This document shows, one piece after another, positions 9,501 to 18,231 of a DNA stretch of 64,000 nucleotides. Numbering within the stretch: position 1 is the first letter of the stretch; every line of letters starts with the position of its first letter. Origin of the DNA: Streptomyces fildesensis (GTDB taxonomy: Bacteria > Actinomycetota > Actinomycetes > Streptomycetales > Streptomycetaceae); the NCBI RefSeq assembly GCF_016107395.1, contig NZ_JAAIKO010000012.1, positions 62,001 through 126,000 on the forward strand, in the 5' to 3' direction. Made by a program: the position numbers and the translations under genes. The notes below the pieces were generated by a model. It worked only from the letters and a program-made list of their open reading frames with translations. It ran no database searches and was not told the origin of the DNA.

Positions 9501-9718
9501 GCACGGGCACCGCCACCCACAGCACCACCTACTCGCTGACGGTCACCGGCGGGGGCGGCGGCTGCACCGGTACGACCTGGGACCCGAACGCCATCTACGT
9601 CGGCGGCAACCAGGTCAGCTGGAAGAGCCACAACTGGCGGGCCAAGTGGTGGACCACCGGAGAGGAGCCCGGCACCACCGGCCAGTGGGGCGTCTGGCAG
9701 GACCTCGGCGCCTGCTGA
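6521..9718 (+). CDS. Secreted M4-M28 double metallopeptidase with chitin-binding domain
   Basis: This 1065-residue exoenzyme combines two zinc peptidases. Order: Sec signal peptide (1-28); pro-region; M4 thermolysin-like domain with HEFGH at 329-333, Glu ligand E351 in GLGEATGD and H423 in NHW; beta-sandwich repeat (about 525-615); M28 aminopeptidase domain with H713, D725, E759/E760 and D788; a second, closely related beta-sandwich repeat (about 912-1008); C-terminal CBM5/12-type chitin-binding domain ending [10 protein letters not shown]. It should cleave proteins internally and then trim N-termini, tethered to chitin. The start at ATG 6521 is set by AGGAG at 6509 and the signal peptide. 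The tail and repeats closely match the chitinase at 54471. Confidence 0.93.
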   Translation: MKHRAVTAGTTLAVLAGMMVAISGPPAAAAPAPTVSPGPLALAVSAADRAAASGFDTLMNGPGESYERRQVTPWVNGLYSVAYERTYRGLPVVGGDAVVLADGQGRVQATRSADSTRINVPTTPTVPATTAETTARRALATVDKVDSHRLVVRVKDGSDQLAWETVLTGRTAKAPSHLHVYVNATTGSVLDSYDDVKAGTGNSQWNGPNPLTIATTNSGGSYSLRDPGRPGLTCADYTTGGVFTKSTDSWGTGSATSKETGCVDVMWAAQHEWDMLRDWLGRNGHNGNGGSWPVKVGLNDVNAYWDGSSVSIGHNTANQWIGAIDVVGHEFGHGIDQYTPGGANNESGLGEATGDIMGALTEAYTNEPAPYDNPDYTVGEKINLTGSGPIRIMYNPSQLGDPNCYSSSIPSTEEHAAAGPLNHWFYLLAEGSNPGGGKPTSPTCNNSTVTGVGIQQAGKVFYGGMLLKTSGMTYKRYRTTTLTAAKNLDPSCVLYTRTKAAWDAITIPAQSGEPTCTPSGNSDYSMSLSPTAGSVQQGASANVTVNTTITSGSTQTVNLTASGAPTGVTVGFTPASVQSGASSTMKVTVGSAVAVGSYVITVTGSGTQSHTAQYTLTVTPGGTDPGGTAPDISVANVQAHLAQLYTIAQQNGGTRQAGTGGYTASLAYVKGKLQAAGYSVTEQSCTGCTNRGNNLIADWPGGPTDQVIMFGAHLDSVSAGPGINDNGSGSSSLLENALVLAQQNPTMAKHARFAWWNGEEQGMQGSQFYVSQLGSAQRGAIKAYYNLDMVGSTNAGYFINNITSSAAAPMKEYWDSLNLRPEENIEGQGRSDDYSFQQAGIPTSAYATGADAIKTAAQATKWGGTANRSYDSCYHQSCDTTANINATALDRSADGVAYTLWKTAVGTTTPANDFSVAVNPVSGSVQPGGTTTATVSTATTSGSAQTVNLTASGAPTGVNVSFAPASVQSGSSATMTVAVGASVTAGTYTVTVTGTGTATHSTTYSLTVTGGGGGCTGTTWDPNAIYVGGNQVSWKSHNWRAKWWTTGEEPGTTGQWGVWQDLGAC

Positions 9719-9761
9719 ACTGAACAAAGCCTTCTGAACGGAGCCCTGCCCTCGAAGCCAC

Positions 9762-9834
9762 GGCCCGCGTCCAAGCCGCACGGACGCGGGCCGCGGCGGG
9801 CGGTCACCAGCGGCATGAACCACTGGTGACCGCC
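9762..9834. terminator. Two tandem hairpins after the M4-M28 protease gene
   Basis: Hairpin one pairs GGCCCGCGTCC (9762-9772) with GGACGCGGGCC (9782-9792), an 11-bp perfect stem with a 9-nt loop. Hairpin two pairs GGCGGTCACCAG (9799-9810) with CTGGTGACCGCC (9823-9834), a 12-bp perfect stem. Neither has a T tract, as is usual for streptomycete terminators. Together they separate the protease gene from the decayed gene that follows. Confidence 0.75.
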
Positions 9835-9867
9835 GGCCCGCTACAGATGGAACGCGTGCTCCGAGCA

Positions 9868-10232
9868 GCAGGGAGCGCTTCACCCCGGCCTCGGTGCGGT
9901 GCGCCCGGCTCATGCTGTAGGCGACCCGGCTGCCGTCGAGCAGTTCACCGGTCGTGAACAGCCGGGGCCCGGCCGTGCGTCCGGCCGCGACCGCCCCCCT
10001 GGACCTCGACGATCAGCCGGTCGCCGGCGGGGGAGGCGGTCACCGAGGCGTTGGTGCCGGCCGATGAAATGGAGGGTCCGGATCCCGGCGGCGTCCGCGG
10101 ACGGCCCGGTGGTGGGAGTCAGCAGGGGGAAGCGAGGGCGTTCCCCGCGGGGAGCGACAGGGCGGCGACCCCCAGTCCGCCCACTCCGGCTTTGACAAAA
10201 CCTCTACGGGACAACTCGTTGAACTGATCCAT
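9868..10232 (-). pseudogene. Decayed Tat-exported protein gene
   Basis: From ATG 10232 the minus strand encodes a Tat signal peptide: MDQFNELSRRGFVKAG, a hydrophobic stretch, then ALASPC and a TGA at 10119-10121, only 37 residues. Protein-like sequence continues in other frames: SADAAGIRTLHF, then after a frame change NASVTASPAGDRLIVEVQG, then GPRLFTTGELLDGSRVAYSMSRAHRT. At least two frameshifts and one stop break the gene. The mature protein family is not recognised. No good ribosome site precedes the ATG. The rest of 9835-10632 holds no gene I can support apart from the leader of the next protease. Confidence 0.65.
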
Positions 10233-10632
10233 GAGGAAGAACAAAGACCAGGGGGCTGACTGCGCACGGGCGGCGTGAACGGCGCGTTCCGCGCCTGTAC
10301 GTACCGGGAGAAACCGGGCTCCACAAACGGAATTCGAGCGTCGGTTCTCGGACAGGTGTAGTCCTCACCCCGGGCGCACAGGTCGTCGCACCGTGGTCCG
10401 GAAACCCCGATCGGGGCCGTCAATGGCGAGGGTTGCGAGGTATCTCCGCCCTGTTCACAGATGTGCAGGCGGGGCTTGATCATGACCTTGCAGGGTACTG
10501 GCCGGTATCGGGATACTCAGCCGCACCAACTGGCACGGACGGGCAGACCTTGCTGTTCCGCCCGTTCGTGACCGCACATCCTGCGGGCCCACCGTTGACC
10601 CGGCGGGCCCACCCCCCACAGGAGGCACTGAG

Positions 10633-11715
10633 TTGAAGCACCGTCGGATAACCAGGCGTCGTATCGCGATCGCCGGGGCGAGCGCCGCCGCCGTCGTCGC
10701 AGCGGGCGTTCTCCTTCCCCACGCCAACGCCGCCCAGCCGACCGCACCGTCCCCCCAGGCATTTGCCCCCGCCGCCGCGGCTCAGCTCGCGGGCGACCTC
10801 ACCTCCCGGCTGGGTGACCGCACCGCGGGTTCGTACTACGACGCGAAGACCAAGCAGCTCGTCGTCAACGTTCTTGACGCCACCGCGGACCAGAAGGTGA
10901 AGGACGCGGGAGCAGTTGCCCGGACCGTCCAGCACACCATGGCCGAACTGCACCGCTCGGCAGAGACCCTGCGGGCGCAGCCGCGTATCCCGGGCACCGC
11001 ATGGTCCATCGACCCCCGCACTAACCAGGTGGTGGTGACCGCCGACAGCACCGTGAAGGGTGCGCAGCTCGACAGCCTCACCAAGAGCGTCAAGGCGCTC
11101 GGCGGCACCGCGCAACTGCACCGCTCGGCGGGCCGCTTCAAGCCGTTCGTCGCCGGCGGGGACGCGATCTTCGCCGATGGTGCGCGCTGCTCCCTCGGCT
11201 TCAACGTGGTGAAGGACGGGCAGCCGTACTTCCTGACCGCGGGTCACTGCGGTGTGGCGTTCAAGAGCTGGTCCGGCTCGTCCGGCGGCCAGGAGATCGG
11301 CAACGTCGAGGCCGCCACCTTCCCCGGCCATGACTTCGCGCTGGTCAAGTACACCGACACGAGCGTGGCCCACCCGAGCTCGGTGGACCTGTACAACGGC
11401 AGCACGCAGGCGATCACCAAGGCCGGCGATCCGACGGTCGGCCAGACGGTGCAGCGCAGCGGCAGCACCACCCAGGTGCACGACGGCACGGTCACCGGAC
11501 TCGACGCCACCGTCAACTACCAGGAAGGGTCGGTCACCGGACTGATCCAGACCAACGTCTGCGCCGAGCCCGGCGACAGCGGCGGCGCGCTCTTCTCCGG
11601 CGACACCGCGGTCGGCCTCACCTCCGGCGGCAGCGGTGACTGCACCAACGGCGGGGAGACGTTCTTCCAGCCGGTGACGGCCGCACTCACCGAGTACGGC
11701 GCGCAGATCGGCTGA
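10633..11715 (+). CDS. Secreted S1 serine protease, streptogrisin/alpha-lytic type
   Basis: The 360-residue preproprotein has an Arg-rich signal peptide (KHRRITRRRIAIAG), an alpha-lytic-type pro-region to about residue 175, and a chymotrypsin-fold domain starting near IFADGARCSLGF. The catalytic triad is H205 (TAGHCG), D234 (HDFALV) and S316 (GDSGG). Paired cysteines fit the conserved disulfides. It degrades extracellular protein after self-cleavage of the pro-region. The start is a TTG at 10633, with GGAGG at 10620-10624 eight bases upstream. The gene stands alone and ends at a strong hairpin. Confidence 0.95.
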   Translation: MKHRRITRRRIAIAGASAAAVVAAGVLLPHANAAQPTAPSPQAFAPAAAAQLAGDLTSRLGDRTAGSYYDAKTKQLVVNVLDATADQKVKDAGAVARTVQHTMAELHRSAETLRAQPRIPGTAWSIDPRTNQVVVTADSTVKGAQLDSLTKSVKALGGTAQLHRSAGRFKPFVAGGDAIFADGARCSLGFNVVKDGQPYFLTAGHCGVAFKSWSGSSGGQEIGNVEAATFPGHDFALVKYTDTSVAHPSSVDLYNGSTQAITKAGDPTVGQTVQRSGSTTQVHDGTVTGLDATVNYQEGSVTGLIQTNVCAEPGDSGGALFSGDTAVGLTSGGSGDCTNGGETFFQPVTAALTEYGAQIG

Positions 11716-11734
11716 CACCCGTCAGTGTGTGACC

Positions 11735-11766
11735 GAGGGGCGGACCTCCCAGGAGGCCCGCCCCTC
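11735..11766. terminator. Hairpin terminator after the S1 protease gene
   Basis: GAGGGGCGG (11735-11743) pairs with CCGCCCCTC (11758-11766), and the inner CCTCC/GGAGG extends the stem with mismatches. TTCG follows. It lies 20 bases after the stop of the protease gene and 55 bases before the end of the convergent TetR gene, so it may serve both. Confidence 0.7.
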
Positions 11767-11821
11767 TTCGCTGCGCGGTCGCTGGTGTGTGACGGCTTGA
11801 CCTGCCCCGGAACGCGAGGCC

Positions 11822-12424
11822 TTAGTGCTGCGCGGTCGCCGCGTCGATGAGTGTGGCGGCGACCGTCTTCGCCATGTCGGCGGCACCGGGGTTGCGGTCC
11901 ATCCTGGCGGCGACGCCCGCGCCGTCGTAGAGCAGCACCAGCCGGCTCGCCAGCTGCTCCGGATCGGGCGCGCCGGCGGCCCGGGAGAGGTCGGTGAACA
12001 GTGAGCGGACCCAGCCGCGGTACGTGTCGGTGGCCTGCATGACCGGGCTGTCGGGGCCGACCTCCGCGCTGGCGTTGAGGAAGGCGCAGCCGCGGTAGTT
12101 CGGCTCGGCGAACGCCTCGCCGAGTGCGTCGAAGACGGCGAGCAGCTTCTCCCGCGGCGCTTCGTGGCGGTCGACGGCAGCGGTCACCCGGCGGCGGCGG
12201 ATCTCGTGCCGGCCGGCCAGATAGGCGCTGATGAGCCCGTCCTTGTTCCCGTACGCGCTGTAGAGGGTCGCTTTGGCGACGCCGGCGCGTTCGATCACCC
12301 GGTCGATGCCGACGACATGGATGCCCTCCTCGTAGAAGAGCTCGTTGGCGGCGGCCAGCAGACGCTCACGTGCGGTGGGGCGCCCCGGGGCGGCGGGCCG
12401 GTCTGCGATCGCTTTCGTAGCCAT
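11822..12424 (-). CDS. TetR family repressor of the adjacent MFS transporter
   Basis: The 200-residue protein has a TetR helix-turn-helix (RLLAAANELFYEEG, then GIDRVIERAGVAKATLYSAYGNKDGLI) and a ligand-binding domain with a conserved GCAFLNASAEV segment. The frame extends to 12466, but that part would cover the operator, so ATG 12424 is chosen. It lies head to head with the MFS gene at 12520; two copies of the same palindrome lie between. Such pairs repress drug efflux until a ligand binds the repressor. Confidence 0.92.
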   Translation of the reverse strand: MATKAIADRPAAPGRPTARERLLAAANELFYEEGIHVVGIDRVIERAGVAKATLYSAYGNKDGLISAYLAGRHEIRRRRVTAAVDRHEAPREKLLAVFDALGEAFAEPNYRGCAFLNASAEVGPDSPVMQATDTYRGWVRSLFTDLSRAAGAPDPEQLASRLVLLYDGAGVAARMDRNPGAADMAKTVAATLIDAATAQH

Positions 12425-12437
12425 GACTTGACAGTAC

Positions 12438-12482
12438 CAGACCGGTCTGTCTACCGTAAGGGCCACTAGACAGACCGGTCTG
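12438..12482. promoter_or_regulatory. TetR operator pair in the TetR/MFS divergent promoter
   Basis: CAGACCGGTCTG, a perfect 12-bp palindrome, occurs at 12438-12449 and again at 12471-12482. With flanks, AGACCGGTCTGTCTA (12439-12453) and TAGACAGACCGGTCT (12467-12481) form an inverted pair about a centre at 12460. The position between the divergent starts and the symmetry indicate binding by the TetR protein encoded at 11822-12424. Confidence 0.88.
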
Positions 12483-12519
12483 ATCGGACCGGCTCCCGCT
12501 AGGCGAAAGAAGCCAGCCG

Positions 12520-13824
12520 ATGTCCTTGCCGCCGACGTTCCCCGTGACCGACCCCTTCGTCCGCAGAAGCCGGCGGCTCGGCTCGGGTGCCGCCTTCTAC
12601 CTCCAGGCGTCGATCGTGGTGGCCTTCCTCGCCGCCTCCAGCGCTCCCACCCCCCTCTACGCCGTCTACCAGGGCGAATGGGGCTTCTCGCCGATCACCA
12701 CGACCATGGTCTTCGGTATCTACGCCCTCGCCGTGCTCGCCGCACTGCTCACCGTCGGGTCGCTGTCGGACCACATCGGACGCCGTCCGGTGCTGCTCGC
12801 GGCGATCGTGCTGCAGGTCGTGGCGATGGTCGTGCTCACCACGGCGGGCGGGGTGCCCGAGCTGATGATCGCCCGGGTCGTCCAGGGCCTGTCGACCGGC
12901 GCGGCCGTCGGCGCGGTCGGCGCGGGGATGCTCGACCTCGACAAGGTCAAGGGCACCATCGCCAACGCGATCGCCCCCATGACCGGCACCGCCACCGGGG
13001 CGCTCGCCTCCGGGCTGCTGGTCCAGTTCCTGCCCGAGCCCACCCACCTCGTCTACCTGACCCTCCTCGCCGTGTTCGTCCTGCAGGGAATCGGTGTCGC
13101 CCTCATGCGCGAGACCTCCGAGCCCAAGCCGGGCGCGCTCGCCTCGCTGCGGCCCCGCTTCGGTGTCCCGAAGGCGGCACGCGGACCGCTGCTGGTGGCC
13201 GCCCCGGTCCTGGTCGCGGTCTGGGCACTGGCCGGGCTCTACGGCTCCGTCATCCCGGCGGTCATCCGCAGCGTGGTCGGTTCCGACTCCCTGCTGCTCG
13301 GCGGCCTGGCGCTGTTCGCCCTGGCCGGCAGCGGCGCGGTGTCGGTGCTGCTGCTCCGCAACGCCGCCCCGGGCCGGGTCATGCTGCTCGGCACCGTGGC
13401 CCTCATCGTGGGCGTCGGCCTCACCCTGCTCGCGATCGACCACAACTCCGCTACCGGCTTCTTCATCGGAACGGTCATCGCGGGCGTCGGCTTCGGCGGC
13501 GGCTTCCAGGGCGCGATCCGCACCATCGTCCCGCTGGCCGCGCCGCACGAGCGGTCCGGGCTGCTCTCCACCATCTACGTGCTGTCGTACCTGGCCATGG
13601 GACTGCCCGCGGTCATCGGCGGCTTCCTGGTCGTGCACGGCGGGGGACTGCTGCCGACGACCCGGGAGTACGGGATCGCCGTGATGGCCCTCGGGGCGCT
13701 CGCGCTGCTGGGACTGGCGATACCGCGTCGGGGAACGGTGACCACGGAGTCCGTCGTGGTGACCGGCAGCGTCCCCGAGCTGCGCAAGGCCGCCGTCCGG
13801 GAGGCGGAGTACGCGAAGCGCTGA
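12520..13824 (+). CDS. MFS transporter, probable drug efflux
   Basis: The 434-residue integral membrane protein has about 12 hydrophobic segments. SDHIGRRPVLL after the second segment is the MFS motif A (GxxxDRxGRR-like), and ARVVQGLSTGAAVGAVGAG corresponds to motif B. The sequence is closest in feel to efflux members of the family, which expel compounds using the proton gradient. Control by the divergent TetR repressor supports an efflux role. A strong hairpin follows the stop. The substrate is unknown. Confidence 0.9.
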   Translation: MSLPPTFPVTDPFVRRSRRLGSGAAFYLQASIVVAFLAASSAPTPLYAVYQGEWGFSPITTTMVFGIYALAVLAALLTVGSLSDHIGRRPVLLAAIVLQVVAMVVLTTAGGVPELMIARVVQGLSTGAAVGAVGAGMLDLDKVKGTIANAIAPMTGTATGALASGLLVQFLPEPTHLVYLTLLAVFVLQGIGVALMRETSEPKPGALASLRPRFGVPKAARGPLLVAAPVLVAVWALAGLYGSVIPAVIRSVVGSDSLLLGGLALFALAGSGAVSVLLLRNAAPGRVMLLGTVALIVGVGLTLLAIDHNSATGFFIGTVIAGVGFGGGFQGAIRTIVPLAAPHERSGLLSTIYVLSYLAMGLPAVIGGFLVVHGGGLLPTTREYGIAVMALGALALLGLAIPRRGTVTTESVVVTGSVPELRKAAVREAEYAKR

Positions 13825-13864
13825 CCGGGCACGACACCCGGACTGATGTCCGGGCGTCGACGCC

Positions 13865-13907
13865 GAAGGCCCTGCCACCCCGCTTCCGCGGGAGGGCAGG
13901 GCCTTTC
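13865..13907. terminator. Bidirectional terminator between MFS and alcohol dehydrogenase genes
   Basis: GAAGGCCCTGCC (13865-13876) pairs with GGCAGGGCCTTTC (13895-13907), giving a stem of about 12 bp with an 18-nt loop, a short A run on one side and T run on the other. It lies between two convergent genes and can end transcription from both. Confidence 0.85.
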
Positions 13908-13925
13908 GGCAGCCCGGGGCTGCCG

Positions 13926-14969
13926 TCAGATGGTGGCCGTGTCGATGACGAAGCGGTACCGGACGTCGCTGGCGACGACGCGTTCGTACGCCTCGTTGAT
14001 CCGGTCGGCGGAGATCACCTCGATCTCGGCGCCCAGGCCGTGCTCGGCGCAGAAGTCCAGCATCTCCTGGGTCTGCCGGATGCCGCCGATCATCGAGCCG
14101 GCCAGGCTGCGCCGGCCCCCGATCAGCGAGAACACGTTCAGCGAGACCGGGTGCTCGGGCGCGCCCACATTGACCAGGGTGCCGTCCACCCGCAGCAGCC
14201 CGAGGTAGGCGTCCAGGTCGAGATTGGCCGAGACGGTGTTCACGATCAGGTCGAACGTCCCGGCGAGCTGCTCGAACGTCGACTCGTCGCTGGTGGCGTA
14301 GTAGTGCTCGGCGCCGAACCTCTTCGCGTCGTCCTGCTTGCGCAGGCTCTGGCTCAGAACGGTGACCTCGGCGCCCAGAGCGGCGGCGATCTTCACGCCC
14401 ATGTGACCGAGGCCGCCCATGCCGACGATGGCGACCTTCTTGCCGGGGCCGGCGTTCCAGTGCTTCAGCGGTGAGTAGAGGGTGATCCCGGCGCACAGCA
14501 GCGGAGCGGCGACATCGAGCTCGACGCCCTCCGGGATGCGCAGGACGAAGTGCTCGTCCACGACGATGTGGGTGCTGTAGCCGCCGTAGGTGGGCTCGCC
14601 GTCCCGGCCGGTGGCGTTGTAGGTGCCGGTGCCGCCGTTCAGGCAGTACTGCTCGTCACCGGCCAGGCAGTTCTCGCACTCCCGGCAGGAGTCGACGAAG
14701 CAGCCCACGCCGACCCGGTCACCCACGGCGTACTTGGTGACGCCCGGGCCGACCTCGGTGACGATGCCGGCGATCTCGTGGCCCGGCACCATGGGGAACT
14801 TCGCGCCACCCCACTCGTCCCGGGCCTGGTGGATGTCGGAGTGGCAGATGCCGGCGAACTTGATGTCGATCAGCACGTCGTGCTCACGCACGGCGCGTCG
14901 GGGAATCGTGGTGCGCTCCAGCGGTGCGTCGGCAGCGGGAGCGGCGTAAGCGGGGACGGTGGTCGTCAT
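13926..14969 (-). CDS. Zinc-dependent alcohol dehydrogenase (cinnamyl/YahK-like)
   Basis: The 347-residue MDR enzyme shows catalytic zinc ligands in GICHSDIH and GHEIAG, four structural zinc cysteines ([16 protein letters not shown]) and the Rossmann motif [21 protein letters not shown] and the [12 protein letters not shown] segment are typical of the NADP-dependent YahK/cinnamyl-alcohol group, which reduces aldehydes. Its ATG overlaps the stop of the upstream XRE regulator as ATGA (14966-14969), so the two are translationally coupled. Confidence 0.93.
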   Translation of the reverse strand: MTTTVPAYAAPAADAPLERTTIPRRAVREHDVLIDIKFAGICHSDIHQARDEWGGAKFPMVPGHEIAGIVTEVGPGVTKYAVGDRVGVGCFVDSCRECENCLAGDEQYCLNGGTGTYNATGRDGEPTYGGYSTHIVVDEHFVLRIPEGVELDVAAPLLCAGITLYSPLKHWNAGPGKKVAIVGMGGLGHMGVKIAAALGAEVTVLSQSLRKQDDAKRFGAEHYYATSDESTFEQLAGTFDLIVNTVSANLDLDAYLGLLRVDGTLVNVGAPEHPVSLNVFSLIGGRRSLAGSMIGGIRQTQEMLDFCAEHGLGAEIEVISADRINEAYERVVASDVRYRFVIDTATI

Positions 14970-15889
14970 CGTGCGTGGATCTCCAGGAAATCGTCGGGAT
15001 CGGTGAGCACGGGCCGTGGCGCGGCCGGACTCGGTGAGGTCAGGGACGCGGTGAGGTTGGCCAGCAACTGCAGCGCGGTCTCGGAGGGCGAACCTGACTC
15101 GGTGGTGTAGACGAAGAGGGTCTGGTCCGTGTCGCCCGGCGGGCTGAGGGCCTCGTACGCGACGGTGATCTCCCCGACCTGGGGGTGCCGGTAGCGCTTG
15201 GTTCCGTGCGAGCGGCGGCTCACGTCGTGTGCCGCCCACGCCGTACGGAACTCCTCGCTCTTGACCGCGAGCTCGCCGATCAGCTCGCAGAAGGCCCGGT
15301 CCTCGCAGTTGCGCCCCGCGTCGAGACGCAGCACCGCGGCGGTCTCCGCGGCGATCTGCTCCCAGTCCGGGTACAGCTGCCGGGCGGACTCGTCGAGGAA
15401 GATGAACCGGGCCAGATTCCGCTCCCGGTGCGGCAGCGCCTCGAAATCGGAGATCAGCGAGCGGGCCAGCCGGTTGCTGGCCAGCACCTGCATCCCGCGG
15501 CCGACGATGAAGGCCGGCGTCAGTCCGTCCAGCGTCTCCAGCATCCGGTGCAGCCCCGGCCGGACCCGCTGGGGGCGGGCCGTCGGACGCCGTGCGGCGC
15601 GTGGCTGCGGACGGGCGAGCTGTATGAGGTAGATGTGCTCCACCTCGTTGAGCCGCAGCGCGCGGGAGACGGAGTCCAGGACGCTCGCGGAGACGTTGCG
15701 GTGCCGCCCCTGCTCCAGCCGCGCGTAGTAGTCGGTGCTGACCCCGGCCAGCCGGGCCAGCTCCTCCCGGCGCAGCCCGGGCACCCGGCGGGCGGATCCA
15801 TTGACGGCGACCCCCGCGTCCCCAGGGCCCAGCCGGGCCCTGCGGGAACGGAGGAACTCACCCAGTTCGACATTGTGGTCCAGACCCAT
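14966..15889 (-). CDS. XRE family regulator with MmyB-like ligand domain
   Basis: The 307-residue protein has an N-terminal helix-turn-helix ([27 protein letters not shown], residues about 36-62) and a MmyB-like PAS-fold C-terminal domain ([52 protein letters not shown]). This domain class binds fatty-acid-like or small hydrophobic ligands. It is coupled by a 4-base overlap to the alcohol dehydrogenase gene downstream, which is probably its target. Confidence 0.92.
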   Translation of the reverse strand: MGLDHNVELGEFLRSRRARLGPGDAGVAVNGSARRVPGLRREELARLAGVSTDYYARLEQGRHRNVSASVLDSVSRALRLNEVEHIYLIQLARPQPRAARRPTARPQRVRPGLHRMLETLDGLTPAFIVGRGMQVLASNRLARSLISDFEALPHRERNLARFIFLDESARQLYPDWEQIAAETAAVLRLDAGRNCEDRAFCELIGELAVKSEEFRTAWAAHDVSRRSHGTKRYRHPQVGEITVAYEALSPPGDTDQTLFVYTTESGSPSETALQLLANLTASLTSPSPAAPRPVLTDPDDFLEIHAR

Positions 15890-16028
15890 GACTCAAGTAT
15901 TGCCGCGCCCGGAGCGCTTTCCGGGGCCCAGGGTAGGTCTGTCAGACCCACCCGGTACGACCTAGGCGGGAGGCGGGAGGCGGGAGCGGCGCGGGTGAGG
16001 CCGGCCCGGCAGGGAGGTTCCTACGCCT

Positions 16029-17042
16029 TCAGCGCTGCTTGCCCAGTGTCGAACCCCGGACCACCAGCTCCGGCTGCAGCACGATCTGATGGTGCCGGTG
16101 CTCGCCGGCGTGGTCGCCGGTCTCCGCGATGAGCAGCTCGGCGGCGGTCCGGCCCATGCGGTGGGCGGGCTGGCGCACCGAGGTCAGCGGGACCGCGGCC
16201 GCCGCCGCGAACTCGATGTCGTCGTAGCCGACGAGCGCGAGCTCCTGCGGCACGGCGACCCCCGCCGCGTACAGCGCCTGCAGCACGCCCAGGGCGAGCA
16301 GGTCGTTCGCGCAGAACACCGCGGTGGGGCGGCCGGCCATGCCCAGCAGCCGCGCGCCCGCGTCCCGCCCCGCGGCGACGTCCAGCCGGTCCGTCTCGAT
16401 GTGGGACAGCGCCTCCGGGGGGAGTCCCGCCGCGGCCAGCGCGTCGAGGGCCCCGGTCCGCCGGTCACGGCACTGGGTCAGATGCATGGGTCCGCTGACG
16501 TAGACGAGCCGCCGGTGGCCCTGGTCCAGCAGATGGCCGGCGGCCAGCCGCCCGCCGGCGATGTCGTCGACCGACACCGAGCACGCCGACGCGCTGGGCA
16601 CGACGCGGTCGACGAAGACGAAGGGGATGTCATGGCGCCGGAACGCGTCGAGGTTGCGCCCCGTGGCGTCGGCGGGGGTGACCAGCACTCCGCGTACGCG
16701 GTGCTCGGCGAACAGGCTCAGGTACTCCGCTTCCTCGGTCGCGCTGCCGGCGCTGTTGCAGAGCATGACGCCGAGTCCGGCCTCGCGGGCGGCCCGCTCG
16801 GCGCCCGACGCGACGTCGACGAAGAAGGGATTGGCCATGTCCAGGACCAGCAGGGCGATGATGCGGCTGTGGCCGGCGCGCAGCTGGCGGGCCGACTCGC
16901 TGCGCACATAGCCGAGTTGGTCTATCACCTCGAGCACCCGGGTGCGGGTCTGCTCGGAGACCATGTCCGGGCGGTTGATCACGTTCGACACGGTGCCGAC
17001 GGAGACCCCGGCCTGCCGTGCCACGTCCTTGATGCCCATCAT
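16029..17042 (-). CDS. LacI family transcriptional regulator 1 of the rhamnose region
   Basis: The 337-residue protein has a LacI headpiece (GIKDVARQAGVSVGTVSNVINRP), the YVRSESARQLRAGHS hinge region and a periplasmic-binding-like sugar domain (ANPFFVDVASGAE; FCANDLLALGVLQAL; VGYDDIEFA). It is a close paralogue of regulator 2 next door, with almost the same recognition helix. The start is uncertain: ATG 17042 begins just before the headpiece, and ATG 17099 would add 19 Arg-rich residues. It ends the rhamnose transporter operon, 77 bp after regulator 2. Its separate role is unknown. Confidence 0.9.
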   Translation of the reverse strand: MMGIKDVARQAGVSVGTVSNVINRPDMVSEQTRTRVLEVIDQLGYVRSESARQLRAGHSRIIALLVLDMANPFFVDVASGAERAAREAGLGVMLCNSAGSATEEAEYLSLFAEHRVRGVLVTPADATGRNLDAFRRHDIPFVFVDRVVPSASACSVSVDDIAGGRLAAGHLLDQGHRRLVYVSGPMHLTQCRDRRTGALDALAAAGLPPEALSHIETDRLDVAAGRDAGARLLGMAGRPTAVFCANDLLALGVLQALYAAGVAVPQELALVGYDDIEFAAAAAVPLTSVRQPAHRMGRTAAELLIAETGDHAGEHRHHQIVLQPELVVRGSTLGKQR

Positions 17043-17119
17043 GCGCGCCACGAGCTCCGAACCACCGTCTCCCGCGGCTCTCCGCGGCCGCGGTCTCATG
17101 CTACGCACATCTTGTGTGA

Positions 17120-18151
17120 TCAGCCTCCGCCGCGGACACCGAGCGACGATGTCCTGACGACCAGCTCCGGCTGGAAGACGATCTTCTGATGCTCGTGTGC
17201 GTCGGGGCGCCCGTCCGTCTCCTCGATCAGCAGTTCCGCGGCGGTGCGGCCGATGCGGAACGAGGGCTGGCGCACGGAGCTGAGCGGGACGGCGGCGCCC
17301 GCGGCGAACTCGATGTCGTCGTAGCCGACGAGCGCCATGTCGTCCGGCACCCGGATCCCGGCCGCGAACAGGGTCTGCAGCACGCCCAGAGCCAGCAGGT
17401 CGTTCGCGCAGAACACGGCGGACGGGCGGTCCGCGGCGGCCAGCAGCCGGGCGCCCGCCGCCCGGCCGGAGGCGACGTCGAACCGCTCCGCCTCGACCAC
17501 CGTCAGCGTCTCCCGCGCGACCCGCGCCTCGTCGAGGGCGGACAGTGCGCCCTGATGCCGGTCCCGGGACTGGGCCAGGCGCGGGGAACCGCTGACGTAG
17601 ACGATCCGGCGGTGGCCCGACGCGAGCAGATGCCGTACGGCGAGCCGGCCGCCTGCCACGTCGTCGACCGACACCGAGCACGCCTCGTCACCGGCCCATT
17701 CCCGGTCGGCGACGACGGAGGATATGCCGCGGCTCCGCAGCGCCCGCAGATCCTGGCCGGTGCCGTCGGTGGGAGTGACCAGCACACCGCGCACCCGCTG
17801 TTCGGCGAACATGCCCAGGTACTCGGCCTCCTGCGCCGGATCGCCCGCACTGGTGCACACCATGACGGCGAGTCCCGCCTCGCGGGCGGCCTGCTGGGCG
17901 CCACGGGCCAGCTCGACGAAGAACGGATTGGCCAGGTCCAGCACCAGGAGGGCGAGCATTCTGCTGCGACCGGCCCGCAACTGGCGGGCCGTCTCACTGC
18001 GGACGTACCCGAGCCGCTCGATCACCGCGAGCACCCGCCGCCGGGTGGGTTCCGACACTGTGTCCGGCCGGTTGAGGACGTTCGAGACCGTGCCGAGCGA
18101 GACCCCCGACTGCTCGGCGACGTCCTTGATGCCGATCGCGCTGCGCTTCAC
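17120..18151 (-). CDS. LacI family transcriptional regulator 2, probable rhamnose repressor
   Basis: The 343-residue protein has a headpiece (GIKDVAEQSGVSLGTVSNVLNRP) and a sugar-binding domain (ANPFFVELARGAQ; VSVDDVAGGRLAVRHLL; FCANDLLALGVLQTL). GTG 18151 begins just before the headpiece. A TTG at 18235 overlaps the stop of the upstream isomerase gene as TTGA and would add 28 low-complexity residues, so coupling is possible. By position it is the better candidate for the repressor acting on the TGAAA-type palindromes at 24831-24998, with L-rhamnose or a derivative as inducer. Confidence 0.88.
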   Translation of the reverse strand: MKRSAIGIKDVAEQSGVSLGTVSNVLNRPDTVSEPTRRRVLAVIERLGYVRSETARQLRAGRSRMLALLVLDLANPFFVELARGAQQAAREAGLAVMVCTSAGDPAQEAEYLGMFAEQRVRGVLVTPTDGTGQDLRALRSRGISSVVADREWAGDEACSVSVDDVAGGRLAVRHLLASGHRRIVYVSGSPRLAQSRDRHQGALSALDEARVARETLTVVEAERFDVASGRAAGARLLAAADRPSAVFCANDLLALGVLQTLFAAGIRVPDDMALVGYDDIEFAAGAAVPLSSVRQPSFRIGRTAAELLIEETDGRPDAHEHQKIVFQPELVVRTSSLGVRGGG

Positions 18152-18231
18152 CCGGCTGCCCGGCGCGCGGCCGGGAAGCCGGCCGGGTCCGCCGGCGCCG
18201 TCCGCGCGGCGGGAGAGCGAACGTTCCCCGG

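Noticed and set aside
7187..9913. A 908-residue minus-strand open frame
   Set aside because: Antisense to the M4-M28 protease gene; composition typical of a shadow frame and no motif.
11735..11766. The hairpin considered as an operator
   Set aside because: Its place just after a stop, long stem and lack of a nearby promoter fit a terminator better.
12499..14496. A 665-residue minus-strand frame
   Set aside because: Antisense to the MFS gene and overlapping the alcohol dehydrogenase; no protein-like motif.
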